Assembly (NCBI RefSeq): GCF_002943425.1
Contig: NZ_PTRA01000001.1
Coordinates: forward strand, 682,001 to 746,000
Reading direction: 5' to 3'
Length of the DNA: 64,000 bases
Origin: Siphonobacter curvatus
Lineage (GTDB): Bacteria; Bacteroidota; Bacteroidia; Cytophagales; Spirosomataceae
The position numbers and the translations under genes are program-made. Under the pieces are notes generated by a model. That model ran no database searches. It worked only from the letters and a program-made list of their open reading frames with translations, and had not been told where the DNA came from. How positions within the stretch are numbered: the first letter of the stretch is position 1; every line of letters starts with the position of its first letter. Positions 54,611-63,800 of the stretch are shown here, one piece after another.

Positions 54611-55543
54611 TTATTGCAGTTCATTCGGCTCGGCAATGCGTAATTTGGCACTGCGGGCCCGGGGGTTCAGAGCTAGTTCTTCCTCGCTGGCTTCAATGGG
54701 CTTGCGGGTAACGGAGCGGAGCGGCTTGAGTTCGTTACCGTAGAGGTCTTTCTCGGCTTCACCCTGAAATTTACCCGCCCGAATGAAGTTTTTCACCAGC
54801 CGGTCTTCAAGGGAATGATAGCTCATCACGACTAGCCGTCCACCAGGAGCGAGTACTTCGGGTACCTGTTCGAGGAATTCTTCGAGTACCTTCATTTCTT
54901 CGTTCACTTCAATTCGGATGGCCTGGAAAACCTGGGCGAAATACTTAAATTCTTTCCCGCGGGGGGCGTACTTCTGTAATACGGATTTTAAATCCTGTAC
55001 AGTTTCGATGGTCTGATTCTGACGGGCCGCGAAAACCGCGTTGGCCAGCGTACGGGCATTTTTGATTTCCCCGTACAAGCCAAATATTTTATGAAGCTGA
55101 GCTTCGTCGTAGTCGTTGATGACCTCCTTGGCCGAAAACTCTGCCTGCGGATTCATTCGCATATCCAGCGGACCGTCGAAGCGGGTTGAGAAGCCCCGTT
55201 CGGGTACGTCGATTTGGTGGGAGGAAATCCCCAGATCGGCCAGAATGCCGTCCACCTGACGAACCCCGTGTACGCGGAGGAATTTTTTAAGATATCGGAA
55301 ATTAGCGTCAATGAACGTGAACCGCTTATCGTTGATGTGACGGGCCTCGGCCTTGGCGTCGGGATCCTGATCGAAACTATAGAGCCGTCCCGTAGGCCCC
55401 AGCTGCTGTAAAATGGCTCGCGAATGGCCTCCACCCCCAAAGGTCACATCTACATACGTGCCTTCCGGCCGCAGGTGAAGCCCTTCAAGACACTGGCTGA
55501 GCATAACGGGCTGATGGTAGTCGGGCGTAGGTTGTGAAGGCAT
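54611..55543 (-). CDS. rsmH: 16S rRNA m4C1402 methyltransferase
   Basis: 310 residues, SAM-dependent. VDVTFGGGGHSRAIL binds SAM; LADLGISSHQID and RFDGPLDMRMN are family blocks; the closing motif is VVMSYHSLEDRLVKNFI and KPIEASEEELALNPRARSAKLRIAE. Methylates N4 of C1402. First gene of the cell-division run; mraZ, usually just upstream, is not present in the 284-bp gap to the TlpA-like gene. Confidence 0.97.
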   Translation of the reverse strand: MPSQPTPDYHQPVMLSQCLEGLHLRPEGTYVDVTFGGGGHSRAILQQLGPTGRLYSFDQDPDAKAEARHINDKRFTFIDANFRYLKKFLRVHGVRQVDGILADLGISSHQIDVPERGFSTRFDGPLDMRMNPQAEFSAKEVINDYDEAQLHKIFGLYGEIKNARTLANAVFAARQNQTIETVQDLKSVLQKYAPRGKEFKYFAQVFQAIRIEVNEEMKVLEEFLEQVPEVLAPGGRLVVMSYHSLEDRLVKNFIRAGKFQGEAEKDLYGNELKPLRSVTRKPIEASEEELALNPRARSAKLRIAEPNELQ

Positions 55544-55738
55544 GTACTGACGAAATGCTGTAAACGAAATGAATGTAAAATACGTCTGATATAAACCCGG
55601 AGAAGAGCGAATCTTCCCTGAAAAAGTAAAAATTCTTTAAAAATAAGGCTTAGGTTCTTGTGATGGAACTTTCCTTTGTACTTTATGCCTTTTGCTAAAG
55701 ATTTTACGGGCGGAGTATTGAGTTACAAGATTAACAAA

Positions 55739-55754
55739 ATTTACAATTGTAAAT
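55739..55754. repeat. 16-bp perfect palindrome
   Basis: ATTTACAATTGTAAAT, 74 bp upstream of the TlpA-like gene and between divergent genes. Shape fits an operator for a dimeric repressor. Confidence 0.4.
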
Positions 55755-55827
55755 CAAAGCCTTGTTAAATCAATTTTCCCGAAGACGTGTTAAAAGGATT
55801 TAAATCGCTGATAATCAATCTTCCCTC

Positions 55828-57036
55828 ATGAAAAAAATCTTCTTACTGGGCTTAGGACTTTGGGGCACGCTAAATGGCTTTGCTCAGACGCCGGTAAAAA
55901 AAGGAATTTGGCGGGCTGAAATCTTTAATAAAGGTGGAGCCTTGCCGTTCGGTCTACAAATCGAGCCCGCTGGAAAAGCGAATACGTATTCCGTGTGGGC
56001 CATCAACGGCAAAGAGCGTCTGAAAATGGACGAGTCGACCTTGCAGGGCGATTCGCTGCATATTCCGATGGATTTGTTCGATGCCGAACTAGTTGGAAAA
56101 GTATCCGGAAATCAGTTGACGGGCGTTTACAAGAAAAAACGCGGTAAGCAAACCCTCACGATTCCGTTCCGGGCCGAGTACGGGAAAACCTACCGCTTTG
56201 CGACTCAGCCCCAATCGACGCAGTGGAAAATTGCTGGTAAATACGCCACCACTTTTGGCGAGAGTTCAAAAGCCGTCGGCATCTTCGAACAATCGGGTAG
56301 CCGGGTAGCCGCCACGTTTTTAACGCCTACCGGGGATTATCGGTATCTCGACGGCGATATTATCGGCGATAGTCTGTTTTTGTCGGCTTACGACGGTTCG
56401 CATCTGATGCTTTTCAAGGCCAAACTGGAAAAAGATAAAATTGCAGGTCAATTATTTAGCGGTCCGAGTGGACAAACGCCTTTCGTATCAGTGAAAGATG
56501 AAACGGCGTCCTTACCCGACGAAAAATCGCTGACCTTTCTGAAGCCGGGCTTCGACAAGGTATCTTTTAGCTTCCCCGAAGCAAAAACGGGTAAACCACT
56601 GACGCTCGACGATCCACGTTTCAAGGGCAAAGTGGTGATACTGCAGATCATGGGCTCGTGGTGCCCGAATTGCATGGATGAAACGAACTTCATTGTACCC
56701 TGGTACAACAAAAATAAAAAACGCGGGGTTGAGGTAATAGGCCTTTCCTACGAACGAAGCGGCGAGTTTCAGGTAGCTCAGCCTAAACTGATTCGTATGA
56801 TTGACCGCTTTAAAATTCCCTATCCGGTGGTACTGGCCGGGGTAGCGGATCAGACGGCTTCCGCCAGCTTACCGATGCTCAACAAAATCATGGGTTACCC
56901 CACAACGATTTATATCGATAAAACGGGCAAAGTTCGGGAAATTCATACTGGCTTCTCGGGTCCGGGTACGGGTAAATATTACGATCAGTATGTCGAAGAT
57001 TTTAACCGTTTGATGGATAAACTGTTGGCTGAATAG
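55828..57036 (+). CDS. TlpA-like thioredoxin-fold protein, exported
   Basis: 402 residues. Signal peptide (KIFLLGLGLWGTLNGFAQ). The first about 230 residues are beta-rich without recognised family (recurrent YxGxLxGDSLxF strands). Residues about 245-402 form a TlpA-type thioredoxin domain with active site WCPNC (C279, C282), the loop IGLSYERS and the cis-Pro GYPTT. Probably reduces disulfides or cytochrome c-type thiols in the periplasm. Single gene with a strong terminator. Confidence 0.88.
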   Translation: MKKIFLLGLGLWGTLNGFAQTPVKKGIWRAEIFNKGGALPFGLQIEPAGKANTYSVWAINGKERLKMDESTLQGDSLHIPMDLFDAELVGKVSGNQLTGVYKKKRGKQTLTIPFRAEYGKTYRFATQPQSTQWKIAGKYATTFGESSKAVGIFEQSGSRVAATFLTPTGDYRYLDGDIIGDSLFLSAYDGSHLMLFKAKLEKDKIAGQLFSGPSGQTPFVSVKDETASLPDEKSLTFLKPGFDKVSFSFPEAKTGKPLTLDDPRFKGKVVILQIMGSWCPNCMDETNFIVPWYNKNKKRGVEVIGLSYERSGEFQVAQPKLIRMIDRFKIPYPVVLAGVADQTASASLPMLNKIMGYPTTIYIDKTGKVREIHTGFSGPGTGKYYDQYVEDFNRLMDKLLAE

Positions 57037-57055
57037 TCCGAACGATTCGGTCTGA

Positions 57056-57092
57056 AAAGCGTCGCTGAACTCAGATAGTTCAGCGACGCTTT
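57056..57092 (+). terminator. intrinsic terminator after the TlpA-like gene
   Basis: 15-bp perfect stem (57056-57070 / 57078-57092), T-run after it. Close to the convergent ABC gene end at 57111, so it may serve both. Confidence 0.85.
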
Positions 57093-57110
57093 TTTTATGA
57101 TTTTAGACAT

Positions 57111-57767
57111 TTATTCGTGCAAATAACCCCAGCGGATCAATTCATCGGGGTGTTGAATCAGGTAGGTTCGCTGGTTGGCAAGCAGGTATAGCGAATCGCT
57201 GATGGAGGTGATCGAGCGGTATCGATGATCCGTCAGAATAATGCCTTTTCGCGTTTTTTCCTGTTGAAGTAGTTCATGGAGCCGTTCAACCGCCACGGGT
57301 GAAAGAAAGGAAAAGGGCTCATCCAACAGGACAAAAGAGACGGGTCGGAAGAGCACTAAAAGGGTTTCGATTAACCTTCGTTCGCCACCCGAAACCTGAT
57401 CCATGCGTTGGGAAGACAAAGGTTTTAATTCAGGCATGAGATTCTGTAATGCCTGAATATTAGTATCGTATAAATCAAATACGGTTTTTACCCGGAAGGC
57501 GTCCGGTACAAAGGCCTTTTGGGGTAAGTAGGCCGCCAGGCCTTTTACGGAAAGTAACTCAGGTACCCACTCGCCATTCACCCGAACCGACTTAAATTCA
57601 GCGGGAATAGCCCCAAAAATGGCTTGTAAAAAGCTACTCTTTCCGTTCCCGTTTCGGCCTAGTAAACCGGTAATCTTTCCGGTTTCTGCATGAATAAAAC
57701 CTCCGCTGATCACTATTCGTTGCTGAAACTGAATTCGCACACTGTCGGCCGCTAAATGCTGAGTCAT
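57111..57767 (-). CDS. ABC transporter ATPase, compact module
   Basis: 218 residues, a single NBD with intact Walker A GRNGNGKSS (37-45), signature VSGGERR and Walker B FVLLDEPFSFLSP, then LTDHRY for the H-loop. The segment after Walker A (SVRVNGEWVPELLSVKGLAAYLPQ) is atypical. It overlaps the end of the 100-residue membrane protein gene by 4 bp, which argues for a coupled pair: ATPase plus a minimal membrane component. Substrate unknown. Confidence 0.85.
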   Translation of the reverse strand: MTQHLAADSVRIQFQQRIVISGGFIHAETGKITGLLGRNGNGKSSFLQAIFGAIPAEFKSVRVNGEWVPELLSVKGLAAYLPQKAFVPDAFRVKTVFDLYDTNIQALQNLMPELKPLSSQRMDQVSGGERRLIETLLVLFRPVSFVLLDEPFSFLSPVAVERLHELLQQEKTRKGIILTDHRYRSITSISDSLYLLANQRTYLIQHPDELIRWGYLHE

Positions 57768-58066
57768 AACCAGAAAGAAGTGAATTGAAGGAGCAGGAGA
57801 AAACCCGTAAAGTCAATCAATAGTAAGGCGAGCAGAATCTCCCATTCGTGCAGATTCAGATTGTACAGAAAGAAGAAGTGGTGCCGATACGTGTGACGGT
57901 ATAAGAGCAAACTCAAACTCCCCAAAAGTAATTTTAGGAAGCAAAGCACACCCCATTCATGCGTAGGGCTAAAAGCCATTAGCCCGCACAAGCCCAAGGA
58001 GATAGCGACGGGAAACCCCGCCAGTTGCGTGTAAAAAAGAAAAAGAGCCTGTAGTTTCTTTCGCAT
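57764..58066 (-). CDS. small membrane protein, partner of the compact ABC ATPase
   Basis: 100 residues with three to four hydrophobic helices (ALFLFYTQLAGFPVAISLGLC, FLKLLLGSLSLLLY, LLALLLIDFTGFLLLLQF). No family recognised. Its last 4 bp overlap the ATPase start (ATGA-type), indicating one transcript. The ATG at 58066 lies in the loop of a 16-bp inverted repeat. If that start is not used, the next is Met30 at 57979, which would shorten the protein to 71 residues. Confidence 0.65.
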   Translation of the reverse strand: MRKKLQALFLFYTQLAGFPVAISLGLCGLMAFSPTHEWGVLCFLKLLLGSLSLLLYRHTYRHHFFFLYNLNLHEWEILLALLLIDFTGFLLLLQFTSFWL

Positions 58067-58087
58067 GCGGAAAACTACAGGCTCTTT
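58042..58087 (-). promoter_or_regulatory. terminator-like hairpin whose loop contains a start codon
   Basis: Arms 58042-58057 and 58072-58087 are exact 16-bp complements. The 14-nt loop contains the ATG of the 100-residue gene inside the palindrome CGCATGCG. On the minus strand the stem is followed by T5-C-T6. The layout suggests attenuation or a start-codon gate; no other minus-strand gene lies upstream to be terminated here. Confidence 0.6.
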
Positions 58088-58364
58088 CGAAAACTTGCGA
58101 ATGTCTTAACAAACATTAGGAGTATTCATACACGTATGGCGTCGTCGGTAGTATGTATGAACGGACGTAAGCGGAATTACAACCTATAGTATGGACCGTT
58201 ACTACAAATGTTTTACAGGGAGTATGTTTTATGGCTTTTTGAAGAAATTCCATCAAAAATTTACAACAGAGCAGCGGGAATGAAGGTTGTAAGTATAGAT
58301 GGATTAATGATACACGTATCCGTTTTAGTTAACTATTGACTACTTCCATAAACCTTTTTATAAG

Positions 58365-59447
58365 ATGCTATCAAATTTAAGACTTCCCGTATGGACAATG
58401 TTAAGCCCGGTTGTTGCCTGGGCTCTTTATTTTGGAGAAACGTTGGGATTTGGATTATGGTATGATTTGTTACTAGCTGTGGCTCTGATTAGTACGGTTT
58501 TAGCGGCTGTTCAACACGCCGAGGTCATTGCCCATCGCGTGGGCGAACCGGCGGGAACACTCGTGTTGGCTGTAGCGATCACCATTATTGAAGTGGGATT
58601 GATTGTGTCGCTTATGATTGCCGGCGGCTCGGACTCGGGGGCATTGGCGAGAGACACGGTTTTTGCCGCGATCATGATTATTCTAACCGGAATCGTTGGG
58701 TTATGTCTGTTGGTAGGCGGGGTTAAGTATCAGGAACAACAGTTTGGCCGCTATGGGGTTAGTACGGCACTTGTTACGTTATCGGCCATTTCGATCTTAA
58801 CTCTGGTTTTACCCAATTTCACCATCAGTATTCCAGGCCCCTTTTATAATAATAGCCAGCTGATGTTCGTAGCGGTTATTTCGCTGGTGTTATACGGTAC
58901 ATTTGTGCTGGTACAAACGGTGCGACATCGGGGGTATTTTCTGCCGGAAGACGTAGAACATATGGTAGAAGAACCCGTGGAAGAACCTTCCGGAGCTACG
59001 GCTCTGGCTAGCGTTGTACTGCTATTGGCTTGTTTGGCTGCGGTTGTTTTCATTGCGAAATTACTAGCCCCTACCATTGAGCAAGGCGTGGTTCACCTGG
59101 GAGCCCCCGAATCCGTTGTTGGGGTGATCGTCGCTTCCATTATTCTGTTGCCGGAAGGGCTAGCTGCGTATCGGGCCGCCCGAAGAAATAAGTTACAAAC
59201 GAGCCTGAACCTGGCCCTGGGGTCCGCATTAGCCAGTATCGGTCTGACGATTCCTGCCGTTGCCATCGTGGCCATGAGTACGGGTTTGACGATTACGCTG
59301 GGGATTGACATGAAATCAACCGTACTACTTATCCTGGCCCTTTTTACGGTCACCTTATCCTTCGGAACGGGGCGTACGACCATCATGCAGGGGGTGGTTT
59401 TACTGGTTCTTTTCGCTGTCTATCTGTTTACGACGATTGTGCCCTGA
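58365..59447 (+). CDS. chaA: ChaA-type Ca2+/H+ (Na+/H+) antiporter
   Basis: 360 residues, about 11 helices in two repeats. The first exchanger motif contains AVQHAEVIAHRVGEPAGTLVLA, the second GVIVASIILLPEGLAAYRAARRNKLQTSLNLALGSALASIGLTI, with the conserved acidic residues that bind the cation. Acidic loop HMVEEPVEEP between repeats. The upstream 298 bp, up to the divergent ABC module, hold no other gene. Confidence 0.93.
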   Translation: MLSNLRLPVWTMLSPVVAWALYFGETLGFGLWYDLLLAVALISTVLAAVQHAEVIAHRVGEPAGTLVLAVAITIIEVGLIVSLMIAGGSDSGALARDTVFAAIMIILTGIVGLCLLVGGVKYQEQQFGRYGVSTALVTLSAISILTLVLPNFTISIPGPFYNNSQLMFVAVISLVLYGTFVLVQTVRHRGYFLPEDVEHMVEEPVEEPSGATALASVVLLLACLAAVVFIAKLLAPTIEQGVVHLGAPESVVGVIVASIILLPEGLAAYRAARRNKLQTSLNLALGSALASIGLTIPAVAIVAMSTGLTITLGIDMKSTVLLILALFTVTLSFGTGRTTIMQGVVLLVLFAVYLFTTIVP

Positions 59448-59489
59448 GAAAGATTAAAGCAGTACTCAGTTTAGTAATATGATTAAAAA

Positions 59490-59524
59490 CAAATAGGCCC
59501 GCGACGAAATCGCGGGCCTATTTG
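59490..59524. terminator. bidirectional terminator (chaA / metal-efflux operon)
   Basis: 15-bp perfect stem (59490-59504 / 59510-59524), GC-rich core, A- and T-rich flanks, between convergent genes. Confidence 0.82.
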
Positions 59525-59566
59525 CTTGTCAGACTTCAACCATTCATGAATGGTAGCACCATTCAA

Positions 59567-60814
59567 TTAATGCGAATGCCCATGCTCACTGTTATTCATC
59601 ACCGAGAGCAAATCATACGCCCCTTTCACTACAATGGTATTCGGTTTAACGGCCTCCGGTAGTTTTACTTCCACGAAGCCATTTTGTGTCAGTCCGGTTT
59701 GAATTTCCAGACGTTTAAAAGGATAATGCGTACCGCCTTCTTCTTTGTGGGTTCCCTCGGAAACGAAGATGTACTGCTTATCACCGGAACGAACGACTGC
59801 CGATTCGGGTAGGGTAGCCACCTCCGTACTGCCGCCCGAAATCTGAGCCGTCAGGTACGTGCCGGGTACCAGTTCGCGGCTGGTCTGATCCAGTTTGCAA
59901 AGGACTTTCACGGCTCGCTCCGGCGTAATTTCCCGACCAATCAGTAAGACCGTCGCCGTTCGCGGGCTGGTTTCGTGTCCGAGTTGTAGCTGCACTTTCT
60001 GTCCCGTACGAAGTTTGGAAAGATCCTTTTCGAAAACCGTCAGTTCGGCCTGCACGAAACGCGTATCCGCTAGTTCGGCCAGCATTTCGTTGGCTTGTAC
60101 AGCCTTTCCCGTATTCACGTTCACGTGGGTCACGTAACCGCTGGAAGAAGCCCGTACCGCAATGCGATTCTGAATACCTTTGCTCACCGCTGCGGGCGTC
60201 AGTTGCAGCAAACTTAACTTCTGACGAAGTCCCTGCAAACGGGCTTGTAAACCCTGTAATTCAGCACTGCTTCGTTGAAATGTCTTTGCTGCCGAAACGT
60301 TTTCCCGGCTCAGTTCGGACTGCCGCTGGTTTTCTTTTTCAGTATAAGCCAGCTGACTTTGAGCTTCCAAGTACTCTTGTTGCAGGGTGATAAATTCCGG
60401 ATTTTCCAGTGTTAGCAGCACTTCGCCTTTGTTGACCCATTTTCCGGGAAGCAGCGTCGTACTGCGAACAATGCCGCCGTAGGGAAACGAAATACTGATC
60501 TGCTGTTGCGGCGGCATGGACAGTACACCCGTTACCTGAATGGTACCGGCAATCGCTTTTTGTTGTACCGAACCCAGCGTAATCTGGGCGGCTTTGTACT
60601 GCGTTTCGGTCAGCTCGGCTTCTTCGGCCTCGTGACCTTCTTCTTCATCGTGGTGATGATCGTGGTCGCCGTGATCATGGCCCTCGTGATCGTCATGGCC
60701 GGCCTCGCCATGTTCGTGGGAATGACCCGCGTGTTCCGTTTCGGAAGTTTTTTTCTGACAGCTACCAAGGTATAATCCCAGGGTCAGCAACAGGAGAAAA
60801 CGATAGGATTTCAT
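59567..60814 (-). CDS. metal-efflux RND periplasmic adaptor (CusB/CzcB type), lipoprotein
   Basis: 415 residues. Lipoprotein signal (lipobox LGSC, C19). Residues about 28-62 are a His/Asp/Glu-rich arm (HDDHEGHDHGDHDHHHDEEE), and a short His tail (HGHSH) ends the protein; both could bind Zn, Cu, Ni or Co. Between them is the adaptor fold: beta-barrel and lipoyl half-motifs (YGGIVRSTTLLPGKWVNKGE; SGYVTHVNVNTGKAV) around an alpha-hairpin. Gap of 43 bp from the RND gene, same strand. Confidence 0.92.
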   Translation of the reverse strand: MKSYRFLLLLTLGLYLGSCQKKTSETEHAGHSHEHGEAGHDDHEGHDHGDHDHHHDEEEGHEAEEAELTETQYKAAQITLGSVQQKAIAGTIQVTGVLSMPPQQQISISFPYGGIVRSTTLLPGKWVNKGEVLLTLENPEFITLQQEYLEAQSQLAYTEKENQRQSELSRENVSAAKTFQRSSAELQGLQARLQGLRQKLSLLQLTPAAVSKGIQNRIAVRASSSGYVTHVNVNTGKAVQANEMLAELADTRFVQAELTVFEKDLSKLRTGQKVQLQLGHETSPRTATVLLIGREITPERAVKVLCKLDQTSRELVPGTYLTAQISGGSTEVATLPESAVVRSGDKQYIFVSEGTHKEEGGTHYPFKRLEIQTGLTQNGFVEVKLPEAVKPNTIVVKGAYDLLSVMNNSEHGHSH

Positions 60815-60857
60815 AAGTGAATGCGTTTGAAAAGCGGGCTACCAGAGAGCCGCTGTA

Positions 60858-63800
60858 TTATTTAATGCCCAGGACGAGTTCGAGCCGAAGGACGTTTTGA
60901 TTGTACTCCTGAATGGTCTGGATGTAGCCGATTCGCAGATCGTTTGCGGTACTGATGCCCTGCAAATACTCGACGTAACCCATTTCACCCGCCTGAAAGC
61001 CCCGGTTTACCTGGCGAATGATTTCCTCGGCCTGGGGTAAGGCAGCTTCGGTATAGTAATCCAGCGTTTGCTGAAGTTTCTGAATTTCCTGCCCCAGGGA
61101 CGCCAGTTCGCCCTGAATATTCTTCTGTTGCTGATCGAACTGCTGTTGCTGGGCCTGCGTACTGAGTTCAGCCGCGGCCACCCGCGAACGGTACGCCTTG
61201 CCAAACAGCGGGAAACTAATGCCCACCTGAGCGGCGTGAAACCGATTGGCACTCGATGCCGCATCCGTGGTGGGTGCTCCTAGCTTTACGGCTCCAATCA
61301 GGCTTTGATTGGTATAGGCCAGCGAAAAATCCGGCAAACGATTGGCCCGTTGCAGCTTGCGTTCGGCTTCGGCCAGCCTGATTTGTTGTGTATACCAGGC
61401 AAGTACGGGGTTATTTGTGATCTGAGTGGTATCGGGCAAGTTCTTGGGAGCAAACGTCGCTGCTTCAATCGTGACGGGCTGATCGGCAAAAAGCAGCGTC
61501 TGTAAGCGGCGACTGGCAATCCGGATGTCGGCTTCGTTCTGGGTTCGCTGGGTCTGTACCTGACGTAACCGCGTCTGGGCAATCGTCGATTCAAGCGAAC
61601 CAGCTTCCCCCGTCCGTAAGCGAACCTGAGACGCACGCAGAAAATTGGCGTACAGCGAATCCTGCGTTTGCAAGTACTTCCGCAGTTCCAGCAGGTAGGA
61701 CAATTCGTACCAGGAAGACTTGACTTGATATGCCAGTTCGTTTTCCGAAACCAGCGTCTGAGCTTCCGCCGTTCGGGTCTGATTTTCCAGCACCGAAGCA
61801 CGAGCCCGGAATACCGCCGGGTTGGGTATGGTTTGACTGATGGAGACGTTCTGATCGAATTTGTAGCTGTTATACTGTCCGAGCAGAGCCGTAACCTCGG
61901 TTTTGGGCATTTCGCGGGCCGTTTGCTGGAGCGTTTGCCGGGCCTTTACTTCCAGTCGGGAGGCCGCCAGGGAGCGATTGTTTTGCAGGGCCGTTTGTAC
62001 GGCCTGTTGTGGACTCAATGGGGTCTGGGCTTGACTCAGCAGCGGCGTAGCAAAAAGGAGCAGGAGTGCCGCTAGCCCCTTTGTTTTCGGTCGAAAACCT
62101 TTTTCCAGATACATATACAAAATGGGAATGACAAAAAGCGTAAGCAGCGTGGAAGTAATCAATCCACCGATGACGACCGTAGCCAGGGGTTTCTGTACTT
62201 CGCCCCCCGCACCCGTCGAAAGGGCCATGGGGAGGAAGCCGAGCGAGGCAACCGTAGCCGTCATCAGAATGGGGCGTAGCCGGGTATTCGTACCCTGAAG
62301 AATCACTTCAGTCAAGTCTTCAATACCGGATTTTCGCAGGTAGTTAAATTCCCCAATCAGTACGATGCCATTCAGTACCGCCACGCCAAACAGAGCAATG
62401 AAACCCACACCCGCCGAAATACTGAAGGGCATATCCCGCAGGACCAGAGCGAAAATGCCCCCAATGGCCGCCATCGGAATAGCCGTAAAAATCAGTAAAG
62501 ACTGGCGGATGGACTGAAACGTAAAGTATAGCAACGTGAGAATGAGACCCAGGGCGACGGGTACGGCGATGGACAGACGACCCGTGGCTTTTTGCAGATT
62601 TTCGAACTGCCCGCCGTAAGTGACGTAATAGCCCGTTGGGAATTTGACCTGCTGTTCGATTTTCGCCTGCAACTCCTCCACGACGCTTCGAACGTCCCGA
62701 CCTCGGACGTTAAAACCAATGGTAATCCGGCGTTTGGCGTCTTCCCGCTGAATCTGATTAGGTCCCAGTTGCAGGGAAACATCCGCGACCTGTTGTAGAG
62801 GAATGTGATTACCGCTGGCTGCCGTTACGAACAGATTCTGGACGTCTTCAATGCGTTGCCGGTTTTCGGGAGCGAAGCGTACGACCAGTTCAAAGCGTTT
62901 TTCGCCTTCGTACACCAGTCCGGCCGATTCGCCCGCGAAGGCCATACTCACCGCCTGATTGACGGTAGCAATGTCCAGGCCAAACTTGGCGAGTTTATCC
63001 CGGTCGATACGGACGATGATCTGCGGTAAGCCGGAAATTTTTTCCTGATACAAATCCTTCGCTCCATCGACGCTCCGGACCAGACCCACCACCTGTTGTT
63101 GCAGGCGGGCCAGTTCGTCCAGGTTTTCACCGAAGATTTTGACACCCACATCCTGCCGCACGCCGGAAATCAATTCGTTGGATCGGAACTGAATGGGTTG
63201 GGAGATACCGAAGTTCACACCGGGAATGTCTTCCAGAGCTTCCGTCATCTGGTTGGCAAGGTCTTCACGGGTGCGGGCGGAGGTCCATTCTTCCTTGGGT
63301 TTAAGCTTAATTGTTAAATCACAGGCTTCCATCGGCATGGGATCGGTAGGGATTTCGGCCGCTCCGATTTTTCCAATGACCTGCGTGACTTCCGGAAAAC
63401 GTTTCATCAATAAATCCGAAGCCTGCGTAACCTTATCGACGGTTTGAGTGATTGAACTGCCCGTGAGTAACATGGTTTCAGCTACGAAATCGCCTTCTTC
63501 CAGGATGGGAATGAATTCGCCCCCCAGTCGCGTAAACGTCCAGATTGAGACGGCAAATACGCTTAGAGATACGAGTAATACGGCAATCCGATGACGTAAC
63601 GCTCCGCGAATCAGCGGGGTATATTTTCGGTGGAAGAAGGCCATCAGTCGGTCGGAAAGCGAAGGCTTATGCGTAATGTTCTTACTGAGCAGCAAGGCCG
63701 TCATCATGGGTACGTAGGTCAGCGAAAGCAGAAAAGCACCCAGAATGGCAAAGCTTACGACCTGAGCCATGGGTTTGAACATCTTGCCTTCAATGCCCGA

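Noticed and set aside
58067-58364. Small open frames between the compact ABC module and chaA
   Set aside because: All under 25 codons and without conserved features.
61298-61801. 167-codon frame on the same strand within the RND-channel gene
   Set aside because: Shifted frame rich in Arg, Cys and Trp, as expected from out-of-frame reading of the channel domain.
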